Made by a program: the position numbers and the translations under genes | From: Klebsiella sp. BIGb0407 | Lineage (GTDB): Bacteria; Pseudomonadota; Gammaproteobacteria; Enterobacterales; Enterobacteriaceae | Assembly (NCBI RefSeq): GCF_024807845.1 | Contig: NZ_JANUEQ010000003.1 | Span: 434,001 to 498,000 of the forward strand | DNA: 64,000 nucleotides | Reading direction: 5' to 3' | Shown: positions 1 to 9,112 of the stretch, one piece after another | Position numbering within the stretch: the first letter of the stretch is position 1 | Layout of the letters: the number at the start of each line of letters is the position of its first letter | Notes under the pieces: model-generated | What the model saw: the letters and a program-made list of their open reading frames with translations, nothing else | Told to the model about the DNA's origin: nothing | Databases searched by the model: none

Positions 1-16
1 TTTACCAGAGACAAAA

Positions 17-47
17 AAATGCCCGGACCATACTGATCCGGGCATTT
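17..47 (-). terminator. Rho-independent terminator after ybbP
   Basis: An 11-bp inverted repeat (AAATGCCCGGA / TCCGGGCATTT) with a 9-base loop lies just past the ybbP stop. On the minus strand it is followed by a run of T residues, so it fits termination of the ybbA-ybbP transcript. Confidence 0.8.
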
Positions 48-64
48 ATTCAAAGCGATATCTG

Positions 65-2479
65 TCAGGCGACAAAGCGGCGGAACAACGCCTTACCTTT
101 CAGTAATCGTAAGCCCAGCCAGCTGCCGCAGAGCGAGAGCAGGATGGCACCGGTTACCGGTAAGATAACCCACAGTCGCCAGTCCGGCTGCCACGGGAAG
201 TCAAATACCTTGGTTTGTAGCAACCCCAGGGCAGTTTCAGCGCCCATCGCCGCAACCAGCCCTGATACCAGGCCTAACAAGGCAAATTCCCACCAGAGTG
301 TGACTCGCAGCAGTTTCTTGCCCGCGCCAAGGGTACGGTAGACCACCAGCTCCTGATGGCGCTGACGCATACCGACCTGCACTTGAGCCAGCAATAACAA
401 CAGACCGCAAGCGGTGACCAGCACTACCATTAACTCCAGCGCCCGACTCACTTGTTCCAGTACTTGACCGACTTGTTTAATAATCGCGCCGATATCCAGC
501 AGACCGATAGTCGGAAACTCACGGTTTAACTGGGTCAGCAAGCTATTATCCCCTTGCCAGCGGAAGCTGGTCAGTAAGCTTTGCGGCTGATTTTCCAGCG
601 CGCCCGGCGGGAAAATAAAGTAGAAATTCGGTCGCATACTTTCCCAGTCGACTTTACGCAGGCTGGTAACTTTGGCAGAAAACGGCTGGGTATCCCCCAT
701 AAAGGTCAGCGTATCCCCCAGCTTGATATTCAGCCGGGCAGCCACTGCCTCATCCATCGAGGTTTCACCCGCTTTCGGCGGCCAGTAACCGCTGGTTATC
801 GGATTATGCTCCGGTTTATGGCTCTGCCAGGTGAGGTTTAACTCACGGTTCAGAGCTTCATCCGGATTACCTTCCGTCGACTTGCCGTTAATTTCCGTCA
901 TACGTACCCGAACAATCGGATAGAAATTCTCCGCCGTGACACCGTGGCTGGTCAGGAAGGTTTTCACCGGTTCCGCCTGCTCGGGGGCAATATTGATCAG
1001 GAAGTAATTCGGGCTTTCTTCGGGCAGTTGCTGCTGCCAGCGATCCAACAGATCGCCCCGCAGCACCAGCAGCAAGGCCAGCAACATAAAGGATAATGAG
1101 AAGGCCGCCAGTTGGCTGAGCGTCACCCAGGGCTGTCTTAATAAACGGTTGATTGCCAGTCGCAGAGCAAGATGCTTAACCGTCAGCACTCTCAGTAACT
1201 TCAGTACCGCAAAACCGACGCCGCCCGCCAGTACCGCCAGCACTAACATGCCTGCGAGAACCGCCCACAGCAGAGTATTGCCGCCCATTAATATTGCCAG
1301 CAGGACGACAACGATGCCCGCCATCACCGGCAAATAGATTTTCAGCGGCCAGAGGTTAGCCACCGCATCCTGACGCAGGACACGTAATGGCTGAGTCGCC
1401 AGTAATAAACGATACGGACGAATACCGACCAGGAATGAAATACCGACCATCGACCCCATCGCCCATATCCATGGCCAGAAGCTGGCGGCAGGCAGGTCAT
1501 TAGGCAGTACCGGCCTTAACATCTGCATCAGTAAGGATTCAAATACCAGGCCGATAAGGCTGCCGGTAATGGCAGAAAGCAGCAGGACCATAAACCACTG
1601 ACCGATAATCAGTTTAGCCAGAGCCACCCTACCCGCACCGAGCGTTTTTAAAATCGCGACCAGGTCATAACGGCTACGACAGTAATGGCTCATCGCCACC
1701 GCCACGGCAGCAATCGCCAGTAACAGCGTCAGCAGTGCAGAAAGTAATAAGAATTGCTGGGCACGTTGCAGCGATTTGCCCAGAGCACCTTCGTCCTGCT
1801 CCATGCCAACCCAGCGCTGTTCAGGCTGTAATACAGGCAGTAAAAAGTTCTCATATTGCTGTAATTGTTCCGGCGTGCCGGCAAACTTATAGCGCCAGGA
1901 AATACGGCTTCCCGGTTGCACCGCACCCGTTTGCTCTACGTCCGCGATATTCATCATCAGACGCGGGGCTAACTGAAACGGGTTAAACCCGGCATCAGGT
2001 TCTTGCAGCACTTCGCCGATAATACGTAGTTTCGCGTCACCCACATCAATACTGTCACCGGCTTTTAAATTCAGCAGAGACATTAAGCGTGGGGCCAGCA
2101 GTACCGTACCGGGTTCCGCTTTCAGTCCGGGTGGTTGAGTGTTCAAGTTGCCATAGATTGGGTAGGTTTCATCAACGGCTTTAACATCAGCCAGCTGTGG
2201 CGTATCACCGGCAAAAGTCATAGTCGCAAAAATCAGCTGTTTTCCGACAGTCAAACCGGCTTTGGTCGCTTCATTCAGCCATTCATCAGGGACCGCTTTC
2301 GGGCTACGCAGAACCCGGTCACCCGCCATAAAGTCACGGCTTTGCTGGGTCAGACCTTGCTCCATACGATCGCTGATACTACCCAGTGCGAGCACGCAAG
2401 CGACGGCAAGGCTCAAGGCTAGCCAGACAATAAGTAGCGCTGGTGAGCGCCACTCACGCCAGAACCAACGTACAATCAT
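65..2479 (-). CDS. ybbP: YbbP, FtsX-family ABC transporter permease
   Basis: This 804-residue inner-membrane protein is the permease partner of the ATPase YbbA. It matches E. coli YbbP closely from its first residues (MIVRWFWREWRSP) and in length. One N-terminal membrane segment (about residues 12-30) is followed by a large extracytoplasmic domain. Then come two FtsX-type helix bundles, near 245-370 and 690-800, separated by further hydrophobic segments. This is the MacB/LolCE-like layout with doubled transmembrane parts. I chose the ATG at 2479 because it gives the family length and overlaps the ybbA stop by four bases (ATGA), implying translational coupling. The substrate is not established. 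Proximity to the esterase TesA suggests lipid or ester handling at the envelope, which is inference. Confidence 0.93.
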   Translation of the reverse strand: MIVRWFWREWRSPALLIVWLALSLAVACVLALGSISDRMEQGLTQQSRDFMAGDRVLRSPKAVPDEWLNEATKAGLTVGKQLIFATMTFAGDTPQLADVKAVDETYPIYGNLNTQPPGLKAEPGTVLLAPRLMSLLNLKAGDSIDVGDAKLRIIGEVLQEPDAGFNPFQLAPRLMMNIADVEQTGAVQPGSRISWRYKFAGTPEQLQQYENFLLPVLQPEQRWVGMEQDEGALGKSLQRAQQFLLLSALLTLLLAIAAVAVAMSHYCRSRYDLVAILKTLGAGRVALAKLIIGQWFMVLLLSAITGSLIGLVFESLLMQMLRPVLPNDLPAASFWPWIWAMGSMVGISFLVGIRPYRLLLATQPLRVLRQDAVANLWPLKIYLPVMAGIVVVLLAILMGGNTLLWAVLAGMLVLAVLAGGVGFAVLKLLRVLTVKHLALRLAINRLLRQPWVTLSQLAAFSLSFMLLALLLVLRGDLLDRWQQQLPEESPNYFLINIAPEQAEPVKTFLTSHGVTAENFYPIVRVRMTEINGKSTEGNPDEALNRELNLTWQSHKPEHNPITSGYWPPKAGETSMDEAVAARLNIKLGDTLTFMGDTQPFSAKVTSLRKVDWESMRPNFYFIFPPGALENQPQSLLTSFRWQGDNSLLTQLNREFPTIGLLDIGAIIKQVGQVLEQVSRALELMVVLVTACGLLLLLAQVQVGMRQRHQELVVYRTLGAGKKLLRVTLWWEFALLGLVSGLVAAMGAETALGLLQTKVFDFPWQPDWRLWVILPVTGAILLSLCGSWLGLRLLKGKALFRRFVA

Positions 2480-3162
2480 GCTTCCTCCCACAACTTACCG
2501 TCACGGACACGCAAACGTCGGTCACAGCGCGCCGCAAGGTGTTCATCATGGGTAACCAGAATCAGAGTGGTCGCGTTATCGCGATTCAAGGAAAACAGCA
2601 GATCGGCAATACGGTCGCCCGTTTGTCTGTCGAGGTTTCCAGTGGGTTCATCGGCAAAGAGTACGCCAGGGCGGCCATTAAACGCACGAGCCAGAGCCAC
2701 TCGCTGCTGCTCTCCGCCCGATAACTGGGCTGGCAGGTGATGCAGGCGTTTACCGAGACCTAATTCTTCCAGCAAGGCTTTCGCCTGGGCACGGCTGGCG
2801 GCATCGTTTTCACCGCGTAATAACGCCGGTAATTCGACGTTTTCCAGCGCGCTCAGCGTTGGAACCAGCATAAAGGACTGGAAAACAAACCCGACATTAC
2901 GCGCGCGCAGAGCCGCGCGCTGTTCCTCATCCATTTTATGTAACGGCTCGCCCAGCAGGAAGACTTCACCGGCTGTACCATCATCGAGACCGGCAAGGAT
3001 CGCCAGCAATGTAGATTTACCCGATCCGGACTCACCGATCAGGGCAATCGTTTGTGCCGGTTTGACAAGTAGCTCAACTCCGGTAAGGATGGACAGCTCA
3101 TGCTCCCCTTGACCTACGGACTTGCTAAGATGATGAACTTCAACACTGTATTCCGCTGGCAT
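2476..3162 (-). CDS. ybbA: YbbA, ABC transporter ATPase
   Basis: This 228-residue ATPase energises YbbP. The Walker A motif GESGSGKST is at 43-51, the signature LSGGEQ at 147-152, Walker B leading into DEP near 167-173, and the switch histidine (VTHDE) near 205. The sequence belongs to the LolD/MacB-type branch, whose members drive mechanotransmission permeases that do not themselves move substrate through a membrane channel. It is translationally coupled to ybbP. Its 5' end overlaps the divergent tesA gene by about 33 bases, the same arrangement as in E. coli, so the two promoters lie inside each other's coding sequences. Confidence 0.94.
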   Translation of the reverse strand: MPAEYSVEVHHLSKSVGQGEHELSILTGVELLVKPAQTIALIGESGSGKSTLLAILAGLDDGTAGEVFLLGEPLHKMDEEQRAALRARNVGFVFQSFMLVPTLSALENVELPALLRGENDAASRAQAKALLEELGLGKRLHHLPAQLSGGEQQRVALARAFNGRPGVLFADEPTGNLDRQTGDRIADLLFSLNRDNATTLILVTHDEHLAARCDRRLRVRDGKLWEEA

Positions 3163-3753
3163 TTGCCCTTCCTGTTTCTGACCTTGATGACATTTCGTGT
3201 CGCTGCTGCTGACACCTTGTTAGTTTTGGGTGACAGTTTGAGTGCCGGTTACCGCATGGCGGCAAATAGCGCCTGGCCTGCTCTGCTCAATAAGCAATGG
3301 TCGCAGAAAAATATCCAGGTTGTGAACGCAAGTATCAGTGGTGATACCGTGGCACAAGGGCTTTCTCGCCTGCCTGCCCTGCTGGAACAACATAAACCGG
3401 ATTGGGTTCTGATTGAGCTTGGCGGTAACGATGGCCTGCGCGGTTTTCCTCCGCAAACTGTCGAAGCTACCTTGCAGCAGATAATCACTCAGGTAAAAGC
3501 TGCCGGGGCAAAGCCATTGCTGATGCAAATCAGACTGCCTGCTAACTATGGCCGTCGTTACAATGAAGCCTTTAGCGCTATTTATCCGCAACTGGCTCAA
3601 AAAAATGCCCTTCCGTTGCTGCCGTTCTTTATGGAGCAGGTCTATCTGAAACCCGGATGGATGCAGGATGATGGCATCCACCCAACCGCTGAAGCACAGC
3701 CTTTTATCACCGACTTGATGGCAAAAGAGCTGACTCCTTTACTCAGTAAATAA
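3130..3753 (+). CDS. tesA: TesA, periplasmic thioesterase I / protease I / lysophospholipase L1
   Basis: TesA is a multifunctional SGNH hydrolase acting on acyl-CoA, lysophospholipids and ester substrates in the periplasm. The start at 3130 gives MMNFNTVFRWHLPF, matching the E. coli signal peptide, with cleavage after the AAA before DTLLVLG. Family blocks are present: GDSLSAG with the nucleophilic serine, the GGND block, and DGIHP with the catalytic Asp and His near the C-terminus. At 207 residues it is one shorter than the E. coli protein. A longer in-frame extension to 3100 runs deeper into divergent ybbA and is unlikely to be translated. Confidence 0.95.
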   Translation: MMNFNTVFRWHLPFLFLTLMTFRVAAADTLLVLGDSLSAGYRMAANSAWPALLNKQWSQKNIQVVNASISGDTVAQGLSRLPALLEQHKPDWVLIELGGNDGLRGFPPQTVEATLQQIITQVKAAGAKPLLMQIRLPANYGRRYNEAFSAIYPQLAQKNALPLLPFFMEQVYLKPGWMQDDGIHPTAEAQPFITDLMAKELTPLLSK

Positions 3754-3837
3754 CCTACTGACTGAAAACCACATTCACTCTGGTCTGGCAGTAAAATCGA
3801 TTCAGATATCTGCGAAACCAGGACGGAATAGTTAACC

Positions 3838-4647
3838 ATGACTAATACATTAACGGGGCATACTTCTGGTAAAGTTATGCAAAAATCTATTTTAATTACC
3901 GGTTGTTCAAGCGGTATTGGCTTGGCCTGCGCCGGGCGACTGAAAACAGAAGGATTCCGAGTGCTCGCGGCCTGCCGCAAGCCGGAAGATGTTGAGCGGA
4001 TGAATCAGGCAGGATTTACCGGTATTCTGCTGGACCTGGACTCGGAACAGAGCATCCAACAGGCAGCAGAACAGGTCGTTTCTCTGACCGATAACCAGTT
4101 ATACGGCCTGTTTAATAACGCCGGATATGGCGTCTATGGCCCGTTAATGACGCTGAGTCGGGAACAGTTTCAGCAGCAATTTTCGACCAACCTTTTTGGT
4201 CTCCACCAGCTGACGATGCTGTTATTACCGGCCATGCTACCGCACCGCGAGGGGCGTATTGTCATGACCAGTTCGGTGATGGGCTTAGTGGCGACTCCAG
4301 GGCGCGGGGCTTATGCTGCCAGTAAATATGCGCTGGAAGCCTGGTCCGATACGCTTCGTATGGAACTGCACCACTCAGGTATTCAGGTCAGCCTGATTGA
4401 ACCCGGCCCGATCAGTACCCATTTTACCGCTAACGTTAACCAGACCCAGGCGGATAAACCGGTTCATAACCCCGGTATTGCTGCCCGCTTTACGCTGGGC
4501 CCGGATGCGGTTGCCGATAAGGTCTGCCACGCGTTTTCCAGCCCGAAAGCGAAGCTACGTTACCCGGTGACACTAGTAGCTCATGCCTTAAGCTGGCTGC
4601 GTCGCCTGTTACCAGCCTGTCTGATGGATAAAATTTTACGCGGATGA
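3838..4647 (+). CDS. ybbO: YbbO, short-chain dehydrogenase/reductase
   Basis: This 269-residue NADP-dependent SDR resembles E. coli YbbO, for which aldehyde reductase activity has been reported. The cofactor motif TGCSSGIG is near 21-28, NNAG near 93-96, the catalytic Ser lies in MTSSVMG, and YAASK provides Tyr and Lys. The PG motif after the catalytic strand is also kept (EPGPI). An internal Met at residue 14 (MQKSILITG) is an alternative start that would still include the whole Rossmann fold. It follows tesA in the same direction with about 85 bases between. Confidence 0.92.
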   Translation: MTNTLTGHTSGKVMQKSILITGCSSGIGLACAGRLKTEGFRVLAACRKPEDVERMNQAGFTGILLDLDSEQSIQQAAEQVVSLTDNQLYGLFNNAGYGVYGPLMTLSREQFQQQFSTNLFGLHQLTMLLLPAMLPHREGRIVMTSSVMGLVATPGRGAYAASKYALEAWSDTLRMELHHSGIQVSLIEPGPISTHFTANVNQTQADKPVHNPGIAARFTLGPDAVADKVCHAFSSPKAKLRYPVTLVAHALSWLRRLLPACLMDKILRG

Positions 4648-4705
4648 GTTGAAGACCCTGCACTCGCCCCCATTAATACCCTAAATACTGAACAGAGAAT
4701 CGCTT

Positions 4706-5560
4706 ATGTCTACCGAACACATTATCAATATTACTGAAGCGAACCTACATCAAACTCTTGAGCAGTCGACGGTGAAACCGGTCCTGTTCTATTTTTGGTC
4801 TGCTCGTAGCCAGCATTGTGAGCAGCTGACGCCGGTACTTGAAAGCTTAGCCGCCCAGTATCAAGGCCAGTTTATTCTTGCCAAACTGGACTGTGACGCC
4901 GAGCAGATGATTGCCTCCCAGTTTGGCCTGCGTTCCATACCGACGGTTTATCTGTTCCAGAACGGACAACCGGTAGATGGTTTCCAGGGACCGCAGCCAG
5001 AAGAGGCGATTCGCGCCCTGCTCGATAAAGTACTGCCGCGTGAAGAAGAGATTAAAGCGCAGCAAGCGGCAGAGCTGATGGCCGCAGGCAATCATGCTGA
5101 AGCCTTACCTTTGCTGAAAGATGCCTGGCAGCTTTCTAATCAGAACAGTGAAATCGGTCTGATGCTGGCAGAAGTACAAATTATCCTCAATCGTAGCGAA
5201 GATGCCCAGGCGGTGCTGAAAACCATTCCTCTGCAGGATAGAGATAGCCGCTATCAAGGGCTGCTGGCCCAGATAGAACTGCTGAAACAAGCCGCTGATA
5301 CACCCGAGATCCAGCTGCTGCAGCAGCAAGTTCAGGATGACCCGGATAATGCCGTGATTGCCAGCCAGCTAGCACTGCAACTGCATCAGGTCGGGCGCAA
5401 CGAAGAAGCCCTCGAACTGCTGTATACCCATTTACAAAAAGACCTCACGGCTGGAGAAGGTCAGATACGTAAAGTTTTTATGGATATCCTCGCAGCCCTC
5501 GGTACCGGGGATGCGCTGGCGTCTAAATATCGTCGCTATATGTACGCTCTGCTGTATTAA
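4706..5560 (+). CDS. cnoX: CnoX (YbbN), thioredoxin-TPR chaperedoxin
   Basis: CnoX is a holdase that protects proteins from oxidative damage and hands them to GroEL and DnaK. Residues 1-110 form a thioredoxin fold. Its active site is SQHC rather than CGPC, as in E. coli, where redox activity is weak or absent. The remainder (about 115-284) is a helical TPR-like region ending in YALLY, the C-terminal segment associated with GroEL docking in E. coli. The length of 284 residues equals the E. coli protein. The gene is followed directly by a terminator, ending the conserved block before an accessory patch. Confidence 0.95.
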   Translation: MSTEHIINITEANLHQTLEQSTVKPVLFYFWSARSQHCEQLTPVLESLAAQYQGQFILAKLDCDAEQMIASQFGLRSIPTVYLFQNGQPVDGFQGPQPEEAIRALLDKVLPREEEIKAQQAAELMAAGNHAEALPLLKDAWQLSNQNSEIGLMLAEVQIILNRSEDAQAVLKTIPLQDRDSRYQGLLAQIELLKQAADTPEIQLLQQQVQDDPDNAVIASQLALQLHQVGRNEEALELLYTHLQKDLTAGEGQIRKVFMDILAALGTGDALASKYRRYMYALLY

Positions 5561-5593
5561 TCAAGGCGTTTAATCTCCGCCAGATAACAGACT

Positions 5594-5615
5594 AACGGCC
5601 CTTTTCAGGGCCGTT
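5594..5615 (+). terminator. Terminator after cnoX
   Basis: AACGGCCC and GGGCCGTT form an 8-bp stem around a TTTTCA loop, followed by TTTATC. This is a standard intrinsic terminator about 30 bases past the cnoX stop. Confidence 0.8.
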
Positions 5616-5643
5616 TTATCATCTGCCTTGTAAGGAACTCTAT

Positions 5644-5847
5644 TTAACCGCTTAGCACTATCTCCGGCCCCTGCCATTGCAGTTGGTCTCTTAAATGTTC
5701 AGGGACAATAGCAAATAATTTGGCAAAGTTTTTTAACTGCTCATTGTAAAGCATACTTATTTTAGAGTTACCTATAATCATAACTAAAAAAAATCTATCG
5801 ATATAGTTATATCTTACTGGCCCAAAATAATATTCATCTAAATATAT
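5644..5847 (-). pseudogene. Remnant of an unrecognised protein gene (C-terminal piece)
   Basis: An open stretch of 67 codons on the minus strand ends with TAA at 5644-5646 and is blocked upstream by TAG at 5848-5850. The translation is protein-like, including segments such as DEYYFGPVRYNYIDRFF and LYNEQLKNFAKLF. The only in-frame ATG (5781) leaves 45 residues. In another frame just upstream, ATG ACC AGC starts a 10-codon piece ending VRYI that would join smoothly if one base were lost. This suggests a frameshifted small gene or a truncated C-terminus. I do not recognise the family. Confidence 0.35.
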
Positions 5848-6363
5848 CTAACGAAATTACCGCTGGTCATTTAATTTGAAATGACTCTTTATCAACCTGA
5901 GCGTATTAGTACTATACCCTATTGATATTATATTTTTTGATCTTCATCAACGGAATGACATTCCTGCAACAGAACTAAAGTGAAATCATAACGAAAACGA
6001 ATATCATCAGACATTGAAGTTATAACGAAAGATGACTGTTTTGTTTTTATAGTTGAAATTAAAACAATACAATTTACCTTAGGGTGGATCATTATTCTTA
6101 TTTATCAAAAATATCGATCTTTAGTTTTAATCTTTTAATTATTAAAAATTTTTAATGGAGAGATGTTTATTTATGCCGTTATAATTTAACGAGATACAAA
6201 AATGACAACAGTAAGTTAACACCTGAGATGAACTATTATCTCAGGTGATTTTTCATATTCAATTATAAATTTAACGCCTGTCCAGGAGGCTACTCTATTA
6301 ATAAAAAACATTTTCCACATCTAAAGATATGAATTTTTAACACTTGTAAAATAAGGGATTGAT
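5848..6363. other. AT-rich spacer upstream of the chemoreceptor gene
   Basis: About 500 bases, visibly richer in A and T than the flanks, with no convincing coding sequence. It holds the terminator-like hairpin at 6220-6253 and probably the promoter of the chemoreceptor gene. I saw no clear match to the sigma-28 flagellar promoter consensus. Confidence 0.6.
6220..6253 (+). terminator. Orphan terminator-like hairpin
   Basis: A perfect 10-bp inverted repeat (CACCTGAGAT / ATCTCAGGTG) with an 8-base loop is followed by ATTTTTC. It reads as an intrinsic terminator on the plus strand, but no plus-strand gene lies upstream of it before cnoX's own terminator. A TATAAT at 6180-6185 would put a short RNA of about 60 bases in front of it, with no good -35 match. 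Confidence 0.5.
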
Positions 6364-7932
6364 ATGTTTTTAGTAAATTGGCGAATTGGGTTCAGATTAG
6401 GTTCTGGTTTTTCTCTATTAATTGTCATGTTATTTATTGTAAGTTTTTTTTCACTGTCGAGACTTTCTGATTTTCAAGGTGATGCCAGAAGTATAGTGAC
6501 GGATATCTACCCACGTACACAAGACTCCAATGCGCTTATCGATATCGTCAACGCTAACTTTATTTCATATTCACAAATGATACTGGCTAATGGGCAGGAA
6601 CAGACCCAGCAGTATATGCACGAGATAACAAAGCGCCGTACGGATATGGGTAATCTTCTTGATAAAGTTGAAGAGTACAGTACAGATGAAAGTGCGCGTA
6701 AATATCTGGAAGCTATTCGTCAAATACGTTCTGACTTCTTTCTTTCAGGAGAGAAAACAATCAATTTTGTACGGGCAGGACAAAATAATGAAGCAGCGAT
6801 AGAATTCAACAATAACTTGAGTAGAATCCATCTCCAGTATGTTAATACAGTAAAGGAACTGGTGGATTATCAGGATAATGCGATGGGAACTGCAATCAAT
6901 ACCATGGCGCTGGAGTATAATAATGCCCGGATGATTTTATTAATTATTCTTGCGTTAGCAACAACAGTGAGTGCGTTAATTGCTTATTTGCTCACCCGCA
7001 GTGTTATCCAACCAATTCAAAGTGCTTTGCAGCTTGCAGAAAGCGTTGCAAAAGGCGATTTGACCTCACAAATCAAAGTAACCACCACTGATGAAACCGG
7101 GTTATTGCTGAAATCTCTTGATAATATGAATACCAGCCTCAGCACTATCGTTGGCCAGGTTCGGGACGGCGCGGATACCATTTCAATTGCAGCCACGCAA
7201 ATCGCCGCGGGCAACCAGGACTTATCAGCACGTACTGAAGAGCAAGCCAGTTCGCTGGAAGAAACCGCATCCTCAATGGAACAACTGACCGCAACAATTA
7301 AAAATACGGCGGATAATACTGTTCAGGCAGCCCATATTGCGAACCAGGCGTCCGAGGCTGCTCAAAAAAGCGGCCAGGTTATGATTTCAGTCACGCAAAA
7401 AATGCGCGGGATCCGTGATTCATCCCAGCGGATGGCGGAAATCATTAATGTGATTGATGGTATTTCATTCCAGACCAATATTCTGGCATTGAATGCTGCG
7501 GTAGAGGCGGCTCGTGCCGGTGAACAAGGCCGTGGTTTTGCTGTCGTGGCCGGGGAAGTTCGTTCCCTGGCACAGTCCAGTGCCACAGCCGCGCGGGAGA
7601 TAAAAGACTTAATCGATGATTCGGTTAAAAAGGTTCAGGAGGGGATGTCGCTGGTCAATACCGCCGAAGAAACCATCGACGGGCTTACAGGATATGTTCG
7701 TGATGTGAATGACGTGATTAGCGAAATTTCACAAGCCAGTAGAGAACAGAGTGAGGGTATTCACCAGATAAATATCGCTGTCGGGCAGATAGATACGACA
7801 ACACAACAGAATGCTGCTCTGGTTGAAGAATCTGCTGCCGCCGCATTTTCTTTACAAGCTCAGGCCGCTTCACTGGCCGAAGCAGTCAGTGCATTTAAAT
7901 TGCTCACTGTAACCGGGCAGCGCGCATCATAA
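6364..7932 (+). CDS. Methyl-accepting chemotaxis protein
   Basis: This 522-residue transmembrane chemoreceptor relays ligand binding to CheA/CheW. Membrane segment 1 spans about residues 12-32. The periplasmic ligand-binding region (about 33-188) looks like a four-helix bundle. Membrane segment 2 is about 190-210 and HAMP about 212-264. The cytoplasmic coiled-coil hairpin follows, with the conserved tip near 360-400 (SFQTNILALNAAVEAARAGE). Glu/Gln methylation-type helices flank the tip. The protein lacks a C-terminal NWETF-type CheR tether. It lies alone between cnoX and qmcA, where E. coli has none, so it looks like an accessory insertion; its 5' third is AT-rich. The ligand cannot be told from sequence. 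Confidence 0.92.
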   Translation: MFLVNWRIGFRLGSGFSLLIVMLFIVSFFSLSRLSDFQGDARSIVTDIYPRTQDSNALIDIVNANFISYSQMILANGQEQTQQYMHEITKRRTDMGNLLDKVEEYSTDESARKYLEAIRQIRSDFFLSGEKTINFVRAGQNNEAAIEFNNNLSRIHLQYVNTVKELVDYQDNAMGTAINTMALEYNNARMILLIILALATTVSALIAYLLTRSVIQPIQSALQLAESVAKGDLTSQIKVTTTDETGLLLKSLDNMNTSLSTIVGQVRDGADTISIAATQIAAGNQDLSARTEEQASSLEETASSMEQLTATIKNTADNTVQAAHIANQASEAAQKSGQVMISVTQKMRGIRDSSQRMAEIINVIDGISFQTNILALNAAVEAARAGEQGRGFAVVAGEVRSLAQSSATAAREIKDLIDDSVKKVQEGMSLVNTAEETIDGLTGYVRDVNDVISEISQASREQSEGIHQINIAVGQIDTTTQQNAALVEESAAAAFSLQAQAASLAEAVSAFKLLTVTGQRAS

Positions 7933-7976
7933 TCAGCTGTACGGAATAGATAGCTCATAAACAATCCTGAGTTTAT

Positions 7977-8138
7977 CTATTGCGGAGAAAACGGATGCAC
8001 ATACTTCTCATGATGTTCATCCGTTTTAACTTTCCCAAAGAATAACTGGCCTCCCCGGCTGACACCGAAAATCAATCCACAACCGCTTTTTAACTGGCTT
8101 ATGTCGCCGGGACAGGGGATGATTGTTTCAGCATCCAT
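7977..8138 (-). CDS. Short hypothetical ORF abutting a repeat
   Basis: From ATG at 8138 this minus-strand frame encodes about 53 residues starting MDAETIIPCPGDIS and ending HPFSPQ. Composition is protein-like, but there is no clear ribosome binding site, because the sequence before the start is the repeat fragment at 8140-8171. It could be a small gene whose upstream part was replaced by the repeat, or chance. I recognise no family. Confidence 0.22.
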   Translation of the reverse strand: MDAETIIPCPGDISQLKSGCGLIFGVSRGGQLFFGKVKTDEHHEKYVHPFSPQ

Positions 8139-8139
8139 A

Positions 8140-8171
8140 TATATCCCGTCATACTTCAAGTGGCTTGGGTA
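8140..8171. repeat. Half copy of the dispersed repeat
   Basis: The stretch ATCCCGTCATACTTCAAG followed by TGGCTTGGGTA matches one end of the longer repeats at 19245-19371 and 22544-22670. Only about 32 bases are present. It lies just upstream of qmcA at the edge of the chemoreceptor insertion. Confidence 0.65.
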
Positions 8172-8197
8172 ATAGATAAAACAATCAGGAGGTTTTA

Positions 8198-9112
8198 ATG
8201 TTAGCCGTCATCCCTATTTTTATTGTTGTGGCACTGATTATCGTCTTTGCTGGCGTAAAAATTGTTCCTCAAGGATTTCAATGGACGGTGGAGCGCTTTG
8301 GCCGTTATACCAAAACGCTGATGCCGGGCTTAAACCTGGTGGTGCCGTTTATGGATCGCGTGGGCCGCAAAATTAATATGATGGAACAGGTGCTCGATAT
8401 TCCTTCCCAGGAAGTTATCTCGAAAGATAACGCCAACGTTGCCATTGATGCCGTCTGCTTCATTCAGGTTATCGATGCGCCAAGAGCAGCTTATGAAGTG
8501 AGTAACCTTGAACTGGCTATCATTAACCTGACGATGACCAATATTCGTACCGTTCTGGGTTCCATGGAGCTGGATGAAATGCTCTCCCAGCGTGACAATA
8601 TCAACACCCGTCTGCTGCATATCGTTGATGAAGCAACCAACCCATGGGGGATTAAAATCACCCGTATCGAAATTCGTGATGTGCGCCCACCAGCAGAACT
8701 GATTGATGCGATGAATGCTCAGATGAAAGCAGAGCGTACAAAACGTGCCTATATTCTGGAAGCGGAAGGTATTCGTCAGGCAGAAATTGTGAAAGCCGAA
8801 GGGGAAAAACAGTCGAAGATCCTGAAAGCGGAAGGTGAACGTCAGTCGGCATTTTTACAAGCAGAGGCCCGTGAGCGTAGTGCGGAAGCAGAAGCTCGGG
8901 CAACGCAGATGGTTTCCGAGGCGATTGCCAAAGGAGATATTCAGGCAATTAACTACTTCGTGGCCCAGAAATATACCGATGCACTGCAACAAATTGGTTC
9001 TGCCAATAACAGTAAAGTGGTGATGATGCCGCTGGATGCCACTAGCCTGATGGGCTCTATTGCCGGGGTCAGTGAGTTGCTGAGTCAAAGCCAGATTGAG
9101 CGTAAAAAATGA
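8198..9112 (+). CDS. qmcA: QmcA, SPFH/stomatin-family membrane protein
   Basis: QmcA is a stomatin/prohibitin-family protein that forms large oligomers in the inner membrane near FtsH in E. coli. Residues 4-24 are a membrane anchor, followed by the SPFH domain (about 25-190). A long Ala/Glu/Arg-rich coiled coil follows (about 190-255), with repeats of the EGERQS type. The 304-residue length is one less than the E. coli protein. A good ribosome site (CAGGAGG) precedes the ATG. The stop overlaps ybbJ (ATGA), the classic stomatin-NfeD gene pair. Confidence 0.95.
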   Translation: MLAVIPIFIVVALIIVFAGVKIVPQGFQWTVERFGRYTKTLMPGLNLVVPFMDRVGRKINMMEQVLDIPSQEVISKDNANVAIDAVCFIQVIDAPRAAYEVSNLELAIINLTMTNIRTVLGSMELDEMLSQRDNINTRLLHIVDEATNPWGIKITRIEIRDVRPPAELIDAMNAQMKAERTKRAYILEAEGIRQAEIVKAEGEKQSKILKAEGERQSAFLQAEARERSAEAEARATQMVSEAIAKGDIQAINYFVAQKYTDALQQIGSANNSKVVMMPLDATSLMGSIAGVSELLSQSQIERKK

